This document shows, piece by piece, positions 8,048 to 16,693 of a DNA stretch of 58,299 bases. The position numbers and the translations under genes are program-made. The stretch covers positions 1 through 58,299 of the forward strand of contig JBAXLO010000001.1 in NCBI GenBank assembly GCA_037134755.1, written 5' to 3'. Numbering within the stretch: position 1 is the stretch's first letter; the number at the start of each line of letters is the position of its first letter. Below the pieces are notes generated by a model. The model was not told the DNA's origin. It ran no database searches and was given only the letters and a program-made list of their open reading frames with translations. The stretch comes from JBAXLO01 sp037134755. GTDB lineage: Bacteria; Bacteroidota; Bacteroidia; Bacteroidales; JACABE01.

Positions 8048-9700
8048 ATGGCTTTCATAGATACTTCCCCGAAAGGGAATCTTAATTTGCAGGAAAAGGG
8101 AAATCCTTTTTATATCATGCTTCTGACATTGGTTGCCACTTTGGGCGGACTTTTATTTGGATATGATACTGCGGTTGTGAATGGTGCCGGCGAATCTTTA
8201 GATAAGTTTTATATCTTAAAGATGCTTGATCCTAACAATCTGCCTTATGCAATCCAAATGATCACCCAATACAAACTTATAGTTGTCATCGTTTTTTATC
8301 TGGTCTTACTCATAATTTCAGGGCAGATAATTAGATTGCTTGACGTTAAGAAGGGTTCAATTGTAAGTGCTGTTTTATTAATTATACTCACAGTTTGGGT
8401 TATTTCTTATTTCAGCAAAGCTATTCCTAATGATGTTGATGGATTGAAAGCCATGAAAGATTCTGTAAAGGGCTTTGTAATTGGAAGTGCTTTAATAGGC
8501 TGTATTATAGGTGGTGCTTTGTCGGGTTTTGTTTCTAAATCTATTGGGCGTAAGCGTGGTTTAGTTATTTCAGCTATTGCTTTTACTTTATCGGCGATAG
8601 GTGCGTGGAAACCTGAGGCTTTTAATATTTTCGGAACATTAGATGTGTATTCTTTTGTGGTTTATCGTATTATTGGCGGCGTTGGTGTGGGGCTGGCTTC
8701 AATGCTTTCGCCTTTGTATATTGCCGAAATTGCTCCGGCTAAGATTAGAGGTAAACTGGTGTCGTGGAATCAGTTTGCTATTATCTTTGGTATGCTTGTA
8801 ATATACTTTGTCAATTGGTTTATTGCCCGTAGTGGCAACGAAGATTGGCTGATAAATGAAGGATGGCGCTGGATGTTCTTTTCGGGAGTGATACCTGCTG
8901 CAATCTTCTTGATACTACTTATATTTGTGCCCGAAACTCCTCGTTTTCTTGTTATGAATAATAATGAAGCTAAGGCTTTAAAAGTTCTTAAAAAGATATC
9001 AGGAAATGATGTTGCCAACAGTATTCTTAAAGATATAAAAGGGTCATTACACGAAACCAAAGTGCCATGGCTTTCTTATGGTTTCTTTGTAATCTTTATA
9101 GGGATTATGTTAAGTGTATTCCAGCAGTTTGTAGGTATTAATGTGGTGCTTTATTATGCAGGCAATATCTTTAAAAACATGGGTGCAAGTACCGATTCTT
9201 CTTTATTACAGACAATAATTATTGGTTTAATAAATCTTATCTTTACAATATTAGCAATCTTTACTGTTGATAAATTTGGCAGGAAACCATTAATGATTAT
9301 TGGAGCCTTAACGATGGGTATAAGTATGTTTGCATTAGGATTAAGTTTCTATATGCAGAGTCAGGGGATAATGGCTTTAGTATTTATGTTGATTTACACA
9401 GCAGGTTTTGCAATGAGTTGGGGACCGGTTACCTGGGTATTGCTTTCGGAAATATTTCCTAACAGTATCAGAGGCGCAATGTCTATTGCTGTGGCTGCAC
9501 AATGGATTGCCAATTTAATTATTTCCTGGACCTTCCCAATGATGAACGATAACAACTGGCTTACAGATTTATTCCACCATGGTTTTGCTTATTGGGTTTA
9601 TGGTGCAATGGGTATTTTAGCTGCCTGGTTTATCTGGAAATTAGTTCCTGAAACTAAAGGTAAGACGCTGGAAGAAATGGAAAAGCTCTGGAAGAAATAA
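8048..9700 (+). CDS. xylE: Sugar porter family MFS transporter (xylose/proton symporter type)
   Basis: A 550-aa inner-membrane protein of the major facilitator sugar-porter family. Family signatures are GGLLFGYDTAVVNGA in helix 1, GRKRGL after helix 2, PLYIAEIAPAKIRGKLVSWNQ, the mid-loop PETPRFL, QQFVGIN in helix 7, and the terminal PETKGKTLEEMEKLWKK. Its place at the end of the fucosidase-xylB-xylA operon points to xylose uptake, although arabinose or glucose are possible. It is about 60 residues longer than E. coli XylE. The extra sequence lies between helices 1 and 2 (residues about 50-140) and holds two additional hydrophobic segments. A terminator follows 40 nt after the stop. Confidence 0.88.
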   Translation: MAFIDTSPKGNLNLQEKGNPFYIMLLTLVATLGGLLFGYDTAVVNGAGESLDKFYILKMLDPNNLPYAIQMITQYKLIVVIVFYLVLLIISGQIIRLLDVKKGSIVSAVLLIILTVWVISYFSKAIPNDVDGLKAMKDSVKGFVIGSALIGCIIGGALSGFVSKSIGRKRGLVISAIAFTLSAIGAWKPEAFNIFGTLDVYSFVVYRIIGGVGVGLASMLSPLYIAEIAPAKIRGKLVSWNQFAIIFGMLVIYFVNWFIARSGNEDWLINEGWRWMFFSGVIPAAIFLILLIFVPETPRFLVMNNNEAKALKVLKKISGNDVANSILKDIKGSLHETKVPWLSYGFFVIFIGIMLSVFQQFVGINVVLYYAGNIFKNMGASTDSSLLQTIIIGLINLIFTILAIFTVDKFGRKPLMIIGALTMGISMFALGLSFYMQSQGIMALVFMLIYTAGFAMSWGPVTWVLLSEIFPNSIRGAMSIAVAAQWIANLIISWTFPMMNDNNWLTDLFHHGFAYWVYGAMGILAAWFIWKLVPETKGKTLEEMEKLWKK

Positions 9701-9741
9701 TTCTAAACTAAATACATTTTAAATATATCCTAAAAATGTTT

Positions 9742-9777
9742 AGACCTAATCCTATACAAACGGGGTTAGGTCTTTTT
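9742..9777 (+). terminator. Terminator of the xylose operon
   Basis: The arms AGACCTAATCC and GGGTTAGGTCT (9742-9752 and 9763-9773, one G-U pair) form a hairpin followed by TTTTTG, 42 nt after the transporter stop. Confidence 0.9.
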
Positions 9778-9786
9778 GTCATTTAA

Positions 9787-10209
9787 TCATTTTAAAATAC
9801 TTCTTATATAATCCATAAATGGGAATAAAAGAAATGTTAGAATTATATAGCAAAAGAAGTAAAGATAGTGAATGTCCTTTGGCTTATTTTCTTCGAAATA
9901 ATCAATAATTTTTATATATTTACCTTTATAATATAATAGAAAATAATTTATCAAGCTAAATAATATTAAAGTTGGTAATAATCTATCAGGATATTTATCA
10001 TATATTAATGGGAAAAATGCTAAAAAGTTTGCACTTTGAAAAATTGCAAACAAAATTAAAGTTCCAAATGAACGATTTTCTTTTGTATGAGCAGGTAACC
10101 ATGAAAGTTTATTAAAAAAGTAAAAGGATATATAAAACAAAAGTTTATAAATAAAGAAAATTCTTTTTCCTAATTTCTTAAAGAAATCTATAATACTATT
10201 TGAAAACAT
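9787..10209 (-). CDS. Small membrane protein of unknown function
   Basis: A 140-aa, Phe/Tyr/Leu-rich protein with about four hydrophobic stretches (residues about 20-35, 47-68, 76-93 and 115-135) separated by short charged loops. No signal peptide and no recognised family. It stands alone between the xylose terminator and the MntA-HepT pair. The motif TGTAAAAGTAGTAAA at 10267-10281 lies about 60 nt upstream and resembles a minus-strand -7 box (TACTTTTA). Low complexity and AT richness leave some doubt that it is expressed. Confidence 0.55.
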   Translation of the reverse strand: MFSNSIIDFFKKLGKRIFFIYKLLFYISFYFFNKLSWLPAHTKENRSFGTLILFAIFQSANFLAFFPLIYDKYPDRLLPTLILFSLINYFLLYYKGKYIKIIDYFEENKPKDIHYLYFFCYIILTFLLFPFMDYIRSILK

Positions 10210-10371
10210 ATATTAATTTTTATTTTTGATATTTATAATTCATTTGTATAAACATTCCATTTAGCATGTAAAAGTAGTAAAATAATTAACACGTGAAGTA
10301 AAAAAGAACAAAAAACATTTCTACTAAATTAAAATATGATTTTATTAATAATAATTCCGTACATTTGCATT

Positions 10372-10665
10372 ATGAATTTAGACAATAAATCAATAGAGAC
10401 AATAAAAGAATATTTTGAAACTCGTCCGGTTTTAAAAGCATACCTTTTTGGTTCGTACGTTCGTGACGAAGCGGATGATTCAAGTGATATTGATATTCTT
10501 GTTGATTTAGATTATTCTCAAAAGATTGGTTTGCAATTTATACAAATGAAATTAGATTTAGAGAAACTATTATGTAAAGAAGTTGACTTGGTTTCTTCAA
10601 ATGGGATATCTAAATATATTAAACCTATTGTTGATAATGAAAAACAACTGATATATGCGAAGTAA
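10372..10665 (+). CDS. mntA: MntA-type nucleotidyltransferase antitoxin
   Basis: The 97-aa minimal nucleotidyltransferase has the full GSX10DXD active-site motif (Gly27, Ser28, Asp39, Asp41) and a third candidate acidic position in KEVDLV. I chose the ATG at 10372 rather than the earlier in-frame one at 10336 because the added residues are a hydrophobic, non-homologous stretch and a TACATTTG promoter-like box (10360-10367) lies inside it. In described MntA-HepT modules the antitoxin attaches AMP to a tyrosine of the HEPN toxin and so silences it. The stop overlaps the start of hepT by 11 nt, implying translational coupling. Confidence 0.9.
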   Translation: MNLDNKSIETIKEYFETRPVLKAYLFGSYVRDEADDSSDIDILVDLDYSQKIGLQFIQMKLDLEKLLCKEVDLVSSNGISKYIKPIVDNEKQLIYAK

Positions 10666-11002
10666 TCTAGGTGATAAAGTTAGATTGCAGCATATTTTGG
10701 ATGCTATTACTGAGATAGAATCGTATCTTATCAATACTGAGTTTTCTGATTTTATGGATAATTCAATGATGAGGTTTGCTTGTATCAAACAAATGGAGAT
10801 TATTGGAGAAGCAAGTAATCATATCTCTGATGATATTAAATCAAGATTTTCGCAGATAGAATGGGCGCAGATTAATGGTATGAGAAATGTTTTTGTACAT
10901 GAATACTTTGGTATTGATGCTAATTTAGTTTGGGAAATTATTAAAAATGATATCCCAGCATTAAAAGAAAAAATAATTGATGTTTTAGAGTCTTTTGAAT
11001 AA
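10655..11002 (+). CDS. hepT: HepT-like HEPN ribonuclease toxin
   Basis: The 115-aa all-helical protein (DUF86 family) carries the HEPN ribonuclease motif RX4HXY as RNVFVHEY (Arg77, His82, Tyr84). Tyr84 is the residue expected to be AMP-modified by MntA. The IGEASNHIS segment is also typical. It overlaps mntA by 11 nt, which is the standard toxin-antitoxin layout with the antitoxin first. All motif residues are present, so an active system is likely. HEPN/MNT pairs act in growth control or phage defence; which one applies here is unknown. Confidence 0.92.
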   Translation: MRSNLGDKVRLQHILDAITEIESYLINTEFSDFMDNSMMRFACIKQMEIIGEASNHISDDIKSRFSQIEWAQINGMRNVFVHEYFGIDANLVWEIIKNDIPALKEKIIDVLESFE

Positions 11003-11038
11003 TAATAAAGATATCAAAATAGAAAATAAATAACTTTT

Positions 11039-11689
11039 CTAATACCCTCCAACTTGCAGTATATGCAATGTCTGAAAAGTTAAAAATTGAATAGCTTTCC
11101 CAATTGGTAATAAATTCAAATGAGTTTGACTATCTATAATTATAATCGCAAATAAACCTATCGCACCATATTTAATTATATTAGCTTCCATTTCTTTACT
11201 AATATTTATTGATTTCAAAATTAAATGAGAACCGTCCAATGGAGGTATAGGTATCATGTTGAAAACAAATAATCCATAGTTAAGGAAAATACAATACATA
11301 TTTATTTGAATTAAATACTTTATCATAACATTATCGGCATCAACTATAAATGGAGTCCATATCTTGAGAATAATAGCGAACAATACTGCAAGAATTACAT
11401 TGGCAATTGGTCCGGCAATGGCAATTAGCTTTTCATCACGACGAGGATTTTTTAGTTTCTCAGGGTTGAAATGTACAGGTTTAGCCCAGCCAAAATGAGC
11501 AATGATTATAAATAATAAACCAAACCAGTCGATGTGTTTTAGTGGATTAAGTGAAACCCGACCTTCCTGAAAAGCCGTATCATCTCCTAATAGATGTCCA
11601 ACTTTTGCATGAGCATATTCATGAAACGTAAGCCCAATTATAATTGCCGGTAATATCGTAATAATAGATTCTAAATCAATTCCTCCCAT
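11039..11689 (-). CDS. Site-2-protease-like M50 membrane metallopeptidase
   Basis: A 216-aa polytopic protein with the zinc motif HEYAH (His23, Glu24, His27) in the first membrane segment and a C-terminal PIPPLDGSHL (Asp152), the third metal ligand region of the M50B family. About five hydrophobic segments are visible. It is a compact member with no PDZ domain, like the Rv2869/YwhC-like group. Such proteases cut membrane-spanning substrates; the substrate is unknown. It converges on the hepT gene (36 nt between stops) and shows no operon partner. Confidence 0.85.
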   Translation of the reverse strand: MGGIDLESIITILPAIIIGLTFHEYAHAKVGHLLGDDTAFQEGRVSLNPLKHIDWFGLLFIIIAHFGWAKPVHFNPEKLKNPRRDEKLIAIAGPIANVILAVLFAIILKIWTPFIVDADNVMIKYLIQINMYCIFLNYGLFVFNMIPIPPLDGSHLILKSINISKEMEANIIKYGAIGLFAIIIIDSQTHLNLLPIGKAIQFLTFQTLHILQVGGY

Positions 11690-11824
11690 AGTAGTTTTTT
11701 TTATTGAAGTAAATATTTCTCAAAATTATATTAATAGATTTTATAAAATTTGATTGATAACGGAAATTTAAGTGTTTACTATATTTATAAAGTATGTTTA
11801 TTATGAATATATATGTTAAAGGCT

Positions 11825-12457
11825 TTATAACTTGTGTAATAGTTCTTTTGTGTTTTTAACAAATAAATCCCATTTATGGTAAAAATGACTGCTCATAATA
11901 GGTATCATTGTTCGGTTGAGGTAGTTTTCTGAAGGTTTAATAAACTTCCCTTCCTGATAATATTCTAACATATTCCTTTTGTTAATTTTGTGTGGGGATA
12001 ATGCTTGCAGGACTTTTAAATTTGTAAAAAACACAGGTATTCTTAACGAAAATAATGTATCTATCTCCTGTTTTAAAGTTGGTTTCCAGATTTCTGCAAA
12101 CTCATACCAATTGGGGTTTTTATCTACATGTCTATTACAATAATTTTGAACCAAATTTTGCACATATATAGTATCAAGACCTAAACCAACCATTCGCAAG
12201 TTAAATTCATGAGTTTTAAAATATTTTGACCCCGGATCTTCTAAACCAAAAACATATTTATAGTTTAATTTAATATCCAAACTAGGGTCAGGGCCTATAA
12301 CAATGGCTTTTACATTAGCTATATTTCCATAAAAAGGTTTTGGCAGATGTTTAGTGTCTACATAATACCTCATTAATTCCTCGTTTTTTATAATAATATC
12401 AATAGCGTTATCATTACTTACATCAAACAAACTTAAGGTTTTATCTACTTGTTTCAT
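11825..12457 (-). CDS. Uracil-DNA-glycosylase-like protein (tentative)
   Basis: A 210-aa soluble protein without a signal peptide. The segment KAIVIGPDPSLD (Gly55-Pro58) sits where uracil-DNA glycosylases have the GQDPYH motif. IYVQNLVQNYC followed by IWKPTLKQEIDTL resembles the central part of that fold, and SSHFYHKW lies where the family has its C-terminal HPSP loop. The key GQDPYH and HPS residues are changed, so either the protein is a divergent family member with another base specificity or it is inactive. The assignment rests on pattern resemblance only. It has no close neighbour in the same direction. Confidence 0.4.
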   Translation of the reverse strand: MKQVDKTLSLFDVSNDNAIDIIIKNEELMRYYVDTKHLPKPFYGNIANVKAIVIGPDPSLDIKLNYKYVFGLEDPGSKYFKTHEFNLRMVGLGLDTIYVQNLVQNYCNRHVDKNPNWYEFAEIWKPTLKQEIDTLFSLRIPVFFTNLKVLQALSPHKINKRNMLEYYQEGKFIKPSENYLNRTMIPIMSSHFYHKWDLFVKNTKELLHKL

Positions 12458-12631
12458 TTTTTTATTAATTTCTATACAAAAGTACTATTCTTTAGTTATA
12501 AAAGGGTTCTTTTTGTAATATAATATTAAAAAAAATAAAATTAGTCATTAGTTTTAGATAAAAATCCAGACATATTAAGTTAAAGCATATATTATCAATA
12601 ATAAAGTACTTTAAGTAAGGCTGAAAACCTT

Positions 12632-12830
12632 GTATAATGCAAATGTAAAGTAGGAGGTTTTGCTCAAATGTTGGTGTAATACAAATGTAAAGTAGGAGGT
12701 TTTGAGCCGAAACTGGTGTAATGCAAATGTAAATTTTGAGTGCAAAGGTAAAAGCTGGCTTAATACAAATGTAAAATTTAGGTGCAGATGTAAAAGTTGA
12801 TATAATGCAAATGTAAAATAAGAGTTTTTG
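12632..12830. repeat. Five-copy 42-bp tandem repeat
   Basis: CAAATGTAAA recurs at 12640, 12682, 12724, 12766 and 12808, exactly 42 bp apart. Copies 1 and 2 also share AGTAGGAGGTTTTG, and the later copies are degenerate. It lies in the 799-nt gene-free stretch (12458-13256) upstream of the paralogue-NYN operon. Apart from this array and the promoter at 13079-13111 I see nothing else in that stretch. Confidence 0.85.
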
Positions 12831-13078
12831 AATCCGAGGAAAGCTATTTTTTATAAAATAAATTCTAGATGCTTAAACAAGCTATATTTTTAAGTGCTTT
12901 TTACATATATTTTTAAATATAATGGTTAGTTTAGATAAAAAGAATCAATTTGTGTTAAAATAAGTGTATCATAATAGTACAAAATATATCTATTTTAGAA
13001 GTATTTTTAATTTTTATTCAACTATAATAGGTATTAGATGAGATGGTAGTATAATATTTTTAATTTTTATTTATTATT

Positions 13079-13111
13079 TTGTAATACAGAGCATTTTATT
13101 TTGTACATTTG
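13079..13111 (+). promoter_or_regulatory. Promoter upstream of the paralogue-NYN locus
   Basis: TTG (13079-13081), 22 nt spacer, then TACATTTG (13104-13111), matching TTG-N17..23-TAnnTTTG. It would give a leader of about 140 nt before the ATG at 13257. Confidence 0.6.
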
Positions 13112-13256
13112 TCAACGAAAACACGAATATCTGACTAATCATTGGGACAAGGTATTGTTTATGGTGTAATGATATGATTTTTATCTATCTCTACCAAAAA
13201 AAAGCCGCCTGTTCGCCTTTTCTTAACAATAGTATTAATAAATTAATAATGTTCAT

Positions 13257-14222
13257 ATGAGCAGCAAACATTCGTTTTACATTACAAATTACTTTCTGAA
13301 TTATACCGTTAATTCCAGAAAAAAGATGGTGGACATAGTGGCATACTTTATGTCGGTAGTTAATCAAGGCATGCCAGATGTTGACCTACAAATAATCTTA
13401 GATAGGACTGATCCTCAGTTTACACTCTACAAGGCTAAATTTAAGACATGGAAACTCGCAAAAGAAACATATCAGAATGCAACTACGCTGATTGAGCAGT
13501 CATTCGGTCATTTACATTTAGATTTAGAAGCTGTTCATGGATTAGTTATAGCAGTTTATCCATCAAACTCTAACGAATATCAGTCTATATTTCGCGATGG
13601 ATTAGATATCTATCATACAGATTCTTATTATCAACGAATTCAACAATTAGGATATTTAAGCGACCGCTTAGGATTATACCTGCCTATGGCAACAGAAAAA
13701 ACTACGATTGCAGGCTTGTGTACTAGTATCTCAGCTCTTAGAGATAAACAACAACAGAAAGCAAAATCTTTAGTTGAAGCTTCTGATGATCTCGAATTGT
13801 GTAGAGTAGATATTGCTGATATGATGTATGGTAACGTTGGTTTATTAATGAATAAATTTCGTAAAACAAGAGATAAAATTCTTAGCTTCTTTAATTTGGA
13901 TTTATTATATGGAAGAGGACAAAAAGAAGTTGCTACAAAGACTTATGGTTTAAATGTTCCTGTTAATTCTTATGGAAAAACAGCAATACAGATAACTTCA
14001 AAAACTACTTTTGGATTTAATAACACAGGCAATGTAATGATGCAAGTTTATACAGCTTCTACACCAGATGCACCAGTACCTACAAATGCGTTAACTATTG
14101 ATGCAGATGTAGAAGTAAATGCAAAAGCTGATACATTAGGAGCAGTAACCAATACCTGGCTTATCGTTTATAATGCTGATGTTAATTTTTCAGGTTCAAT
14201 AGATATTACTGAAACCAACTAA
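13257..14222 (+). CDS. Helical protein with C-terminal beta domain, first gene of the paralogue-NYN locus
   Basis: The 321-aa protein has no signal peptide or membrane segment. Residues about 1-215 look alpha-helical, with several coiled-coil-like stretches such as ISALRDKQQQKAKSLVEAS. Residues about 230-321 are Thr/Asn/Val-rich and beta-like (TAIQITSKTTFGFNNTG, TIDADVEVNAKA). The general plan, helices followed by a small beta domain, recalls the proteins at 25395 and 27158 but I cannot show homology. It lies 85 nt before the first MELLYI gene on the same strand, with a hairpin between them. It may be the first gene of that operon or a separately terminated gene. Function unknown. Confidence 0.75.
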   Translation: MSSKHSFYITNYFLNYTVNSRKKMVDIVAYFMSVVNQGMPDVDLQIILDRTDPQFTLYKAKFKTWKLAKETYQNATTLIEQSFGHLHLDLEAVHGLVIAVYPSNSNEYQSIFRDGLDIYHTDSYYQRIQQLGYLSDRLGLYLPMATEKTTIAGLCTSISALRDKQQQKAKSLVEASDDLELCRVDIADMMYGNVGLLMNKFRKTRDKILSFFNLDLLYGRGQKEVATKTYGLNVPVNSYGKTAIQITSKTTFGFNNTGNVMMQVYTASTPDAPVPTNALTIDADVEVNAKADTLGAVTNTWLIVYNADVNFSGSIDITETN

Positions 14223-14245
14223 TACCTTTACTTAAGAATCCGGTT

Positions 14246-14280
14246 ATGTATATATTAGCCTCAAAAGCTAATATGTACAT
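14246..14280 (+). promoter_or_regulatory. Intercistronic hairpin before the MELLYI genes
   Basis: Arms at 14246-14259 and 14267-14280 pair over 14 positions (one G-U) around a 7-base loop, 24 nt after the stop of the upstream gene. Only a short T-run follows 11 nt later (TTTTT in CATTTTTC), so it could be a weak terminator, attenuator or RNA-processing site. Confidence 0.5.
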
Positions 14281-14307
14281 TGCTGCATTTTTCAAATTCT
14301 TATCGTT

Positions 14308-15399
14308 ATGGAATTACTATATATTGATTTAATAACAAAAAATATTCAATGTGAATCTGAATATTATTATTTCATTGTAAACTATATAATAGGCAAAAAA
14401 ATTTCCTTACATTCAAATATAGGATTTTATAATTTCATTAATAAAAATAAAAAAAGAATTAGTTTATCTGATTTCATTAAATATTATGAAAGTTATTGTA
14501 TTTATTTTCATAAAGATAATAAAGAAGAACTTGATGTTGTCTTTAGCTATTGTGATGATTTTAAAATTTTTAATAAAGATTACAAAGCCTATTCAAAGAA
14601 GAAGAATTTAACAAAAGAACAATTAGTATTTATGAATTGCCATAATACTAACTACAATATGATAAAAGAAAAATTAATTGATATTTGCAAAAATAATATG
14701 ACATCATTAAATCTAATGGCCTATTCTGATTTAATAAATGATGATATAATTGAAACAAGTTTTTCATTATTCAAAAGAAATGGAAAAATTGATGATATTG
14801 AATTGAGTGAAATTATTTTTAATAATTTTTTATCAAAAGAAAAATTAGTTATAGCAGGAAGTTTCTATGAAAAAGTTATTGATTCTATGAATAAATATAA
14901 AGAAGAAAATGAGATAGAAGGAGAAAAATCTAATAAAATATTTTTGCCAGATTTACCATTATTGAAATTCCCTATATCAAGTGAAATATCAAAAGAGCAT
15001 TTGCAATTAATTAGATTACAATTTAATTCACAGATTACCATTTTGTTTGATAAAATACAAAACTATAGAATTAATGAATTGCAACATGAAATTAATGAAA
15101 CACTTGCAGAAAAATTATCTGTGTTTTACAAAACATTACATGAGGATATAGAAATTATTCAAAATAAAATAGATGAAAATATATTTTTTCAAAAAATAAT
15201 AAACTCAGATTCTATATATAAAACAGTAATAGTAAATTTGGGTATAGTTCCTTATTTTACTCTGGTATGTTTGTATTTTTCTCTAAAAGCAATTACTATA
15301 GAAAAATTTTTAGAATTAAGAAATAGATGTAATTACGAACTCGGAACTTTTACAGGTGATTTTTTTCTTTATTATGAAATAGAACCTAAAATAAATTAA
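14308..15399 (+). CDS. MELLYI-family protein A (unknown function)
   Basis: A 363-aa protein and the first of five tandem paralogues. The N-terminal block (MELLYIDLIT, then SEYYYFIVNYIIGKK and LHSNIGF, residues 1-45) and the C-terminal block (IQNKIDENIFFQKIINSD at 284-301, VNLGI, and a terminal FLYYEIEP) are shared with B, C and D. The middle (about 50-200) is much more variable. A long amphipathic helical region with coiled-coil character precedes the C-terminal block. No signal peptide, membrane segment or catalytic motif is recognised. It is followed by gene B after 84 nt. The protein is Lys/Ile/Asn-rich, in line with local AT content. Confidence 0.85.
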   Translation: MELLYIDLITKNIQCESEYYYFIVNYIIGKKISLHSNIGFYNFINKNKKRISLSDFIKYYESYCIYFHKDNKEELDVVFSYCDDFKIFNKDYKAYSKKKNLTKEQLVFMNCHNTNYNMIKEKLIDICKNNMTSLNLMAYSDLINDDIIETSFSLFKRNGKIDDIELSEIIFNNFLSKEKLVIAGSFYEKVIDSMNKYKEENEIEGEKSNKIFLPDLPLLKFPISSEISKEHLQLIRLQFNSQITILFDKIQNYRINELQHEINETLAEKLSVFYKTLHEDIEIIQNKIDENIFFQKIINSDSIYKTVIVNLGIVPYFTLVCLYFSLKAITIEKFLELRNRCNYELGTFTGDFFLYYEIEPKIN

Positions 15400-15483
15400 G
15401 AAGAAAATGAAATTGAATAAAGTTAGAAATATGAATGGATTTATTAAAAATACATTAATAATTAAAAACTAATTATTACAATT

Positions 15484-16593
15484 ATGGAATTGCTATATAT
15501 AGATTATATGAAAACGCAAAATCAATTTGATTCTGAATATTATTATTTTATTATAAATTATTTAATTGGTGAAAAGATTCAAATGCATTCTAACTTTGGA
15601 TTTTATATGCATGTTGTTAAAAATATTAATAAGTTAAGCAAATATGAACTTGTAGATTATCTTGAAAATTATATGATTCAAAGCACTTTACATACTCCTT
15701 GCGATTTAAAAGATTTTTTTGCTACAAAAGATATGTATAGTAGAACTAATAAGCTAGTTACAAAAATTTTAAAGCACGGTAAAATGCCAAAGATAGACTT
15801 TGAAATAGTGAAATCCTTTAACGATTTAATAGCAACAAATAAATCTGAATTACTAAGAATATGTAATGAATTATTAGAAAAGCAACATTTATTGCCTTAT
15901 GTTGATTTACTTGATAATGATATTTTAAAGACTTCTTTTTCTTTATATAATCGTGATGTAACTATAAAAGAAAAGGAAATTGGGGAAATTATATATAATA
16001 ACTTTAAAAGAAAAGATAGGCTTTTAGTTTTGGGAAGCATGATTGGTATGCAAATGGACTTGTTTTTAGTTGAAGATGGAATTGGGACCTCAAAAAATGA
16101 AGAAGACTTAGTAACTGTTGGATCTTCATGTTTATTAACAATTCCATGCTCAAAAAAATTAACAAAGGATAATCTTATTTTTATTAGAAAGCAATTCCAT
16201 GCAAAATTTGATTCTTTATTTGCCAAAATATATGATTTCCGATCAAAATTTCTTAAAAAAGAGTTAGATGATGACCTAATGATAGAATTTAATAATTTTA
16301 CTTCAGAAATAGAAAATGAATTGGAAATATTACAACTTGAAATAGACAACCATATCTATTTTCAGAAAATTAAAAATTCAGATCCTGATTATGTAAATAT
16401 AAGTATCAATTTGGGAGTTCTACCAATTGATTTAATTTTTATGGTTTATGTTACGTCAAATGTAATTTCATTTGATAAATACTTAGAATTAAGTATTAGA
16501 GAATATAATGAAATAGGTAAAGGTATGGGAGATATTTATCTTTATTATGAAATTGAACCAAAAATAAACGAAGAAGAAAATACAGAAGAATAA
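15484..16593 (+). CDS. MELLYI-family protein B (unknown function)
   Basis: A 369-aa paralogue of A. It starts MELLYIDYMKTQNQ, keeps SEYYYFIINYLIGEK and MHSNFGF, and has the shared LLPYVDLLDND and TSFSLYNRD segments in its middle. TIPCSKKLTKDNLIFIRKQF introduces the conserved helical C-terminal half, which ends IYLYYEIEPKIN like A plus a short acidic tail (EEENTEE). The segment between about 190 and 220 (VEDGIGTSKNEEDL) has no counterpart of similar sequence in the other copies. 84 nt separate it from A and 100 nt from C. Confidence 0.85.
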   Translation: MELLYIDYMKTQNQFDSEYYYFIINYLIGEKIQMHSNFGFYMHVVKNINKLSKYELVDYLENYMIQSTLHTPCDLKDFFATKDMYSRTNKLVTKILKHGKMPKIDFEIVKSFNDLIATNKSELLRICNELLEKQHLLPYVDLLDNDILKTSFSLYNRDVTIKEKEIGEIIYNNFKRKDRLLVLGSMIGMQMDLFLVEDGIGTSKNEEDLVTVGSSCLLTIPCSKKLTKDNLIFIRKQFHAKFDSLFAKIYDFRSKFLKKELDDDLMIEFNNFTSEIENELEILQLEIDNHIYFQKIKNSDPDYVNISINLGVLPIDLIFMVYVTSNVISFDKYLELSIREYNEIGKGMGDIYLYYEIEPKINEEENTEE

Positions 16594-16693
16594 AATTTTT
16601 AATTGCTTTTTAAATACACACATAAATTGTGTAAATACTTATTTATAAATTTTATTAGTTCAGATATTCATTAAAATAATTAATATTTAAGTT

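Noticed and set aside
12632..12830. CRISPR array
   Set aside because: The 42-bp periodicity is present, but the units are degenerate, there are no unique spacers between identical repeats and no cas genes are in the window.
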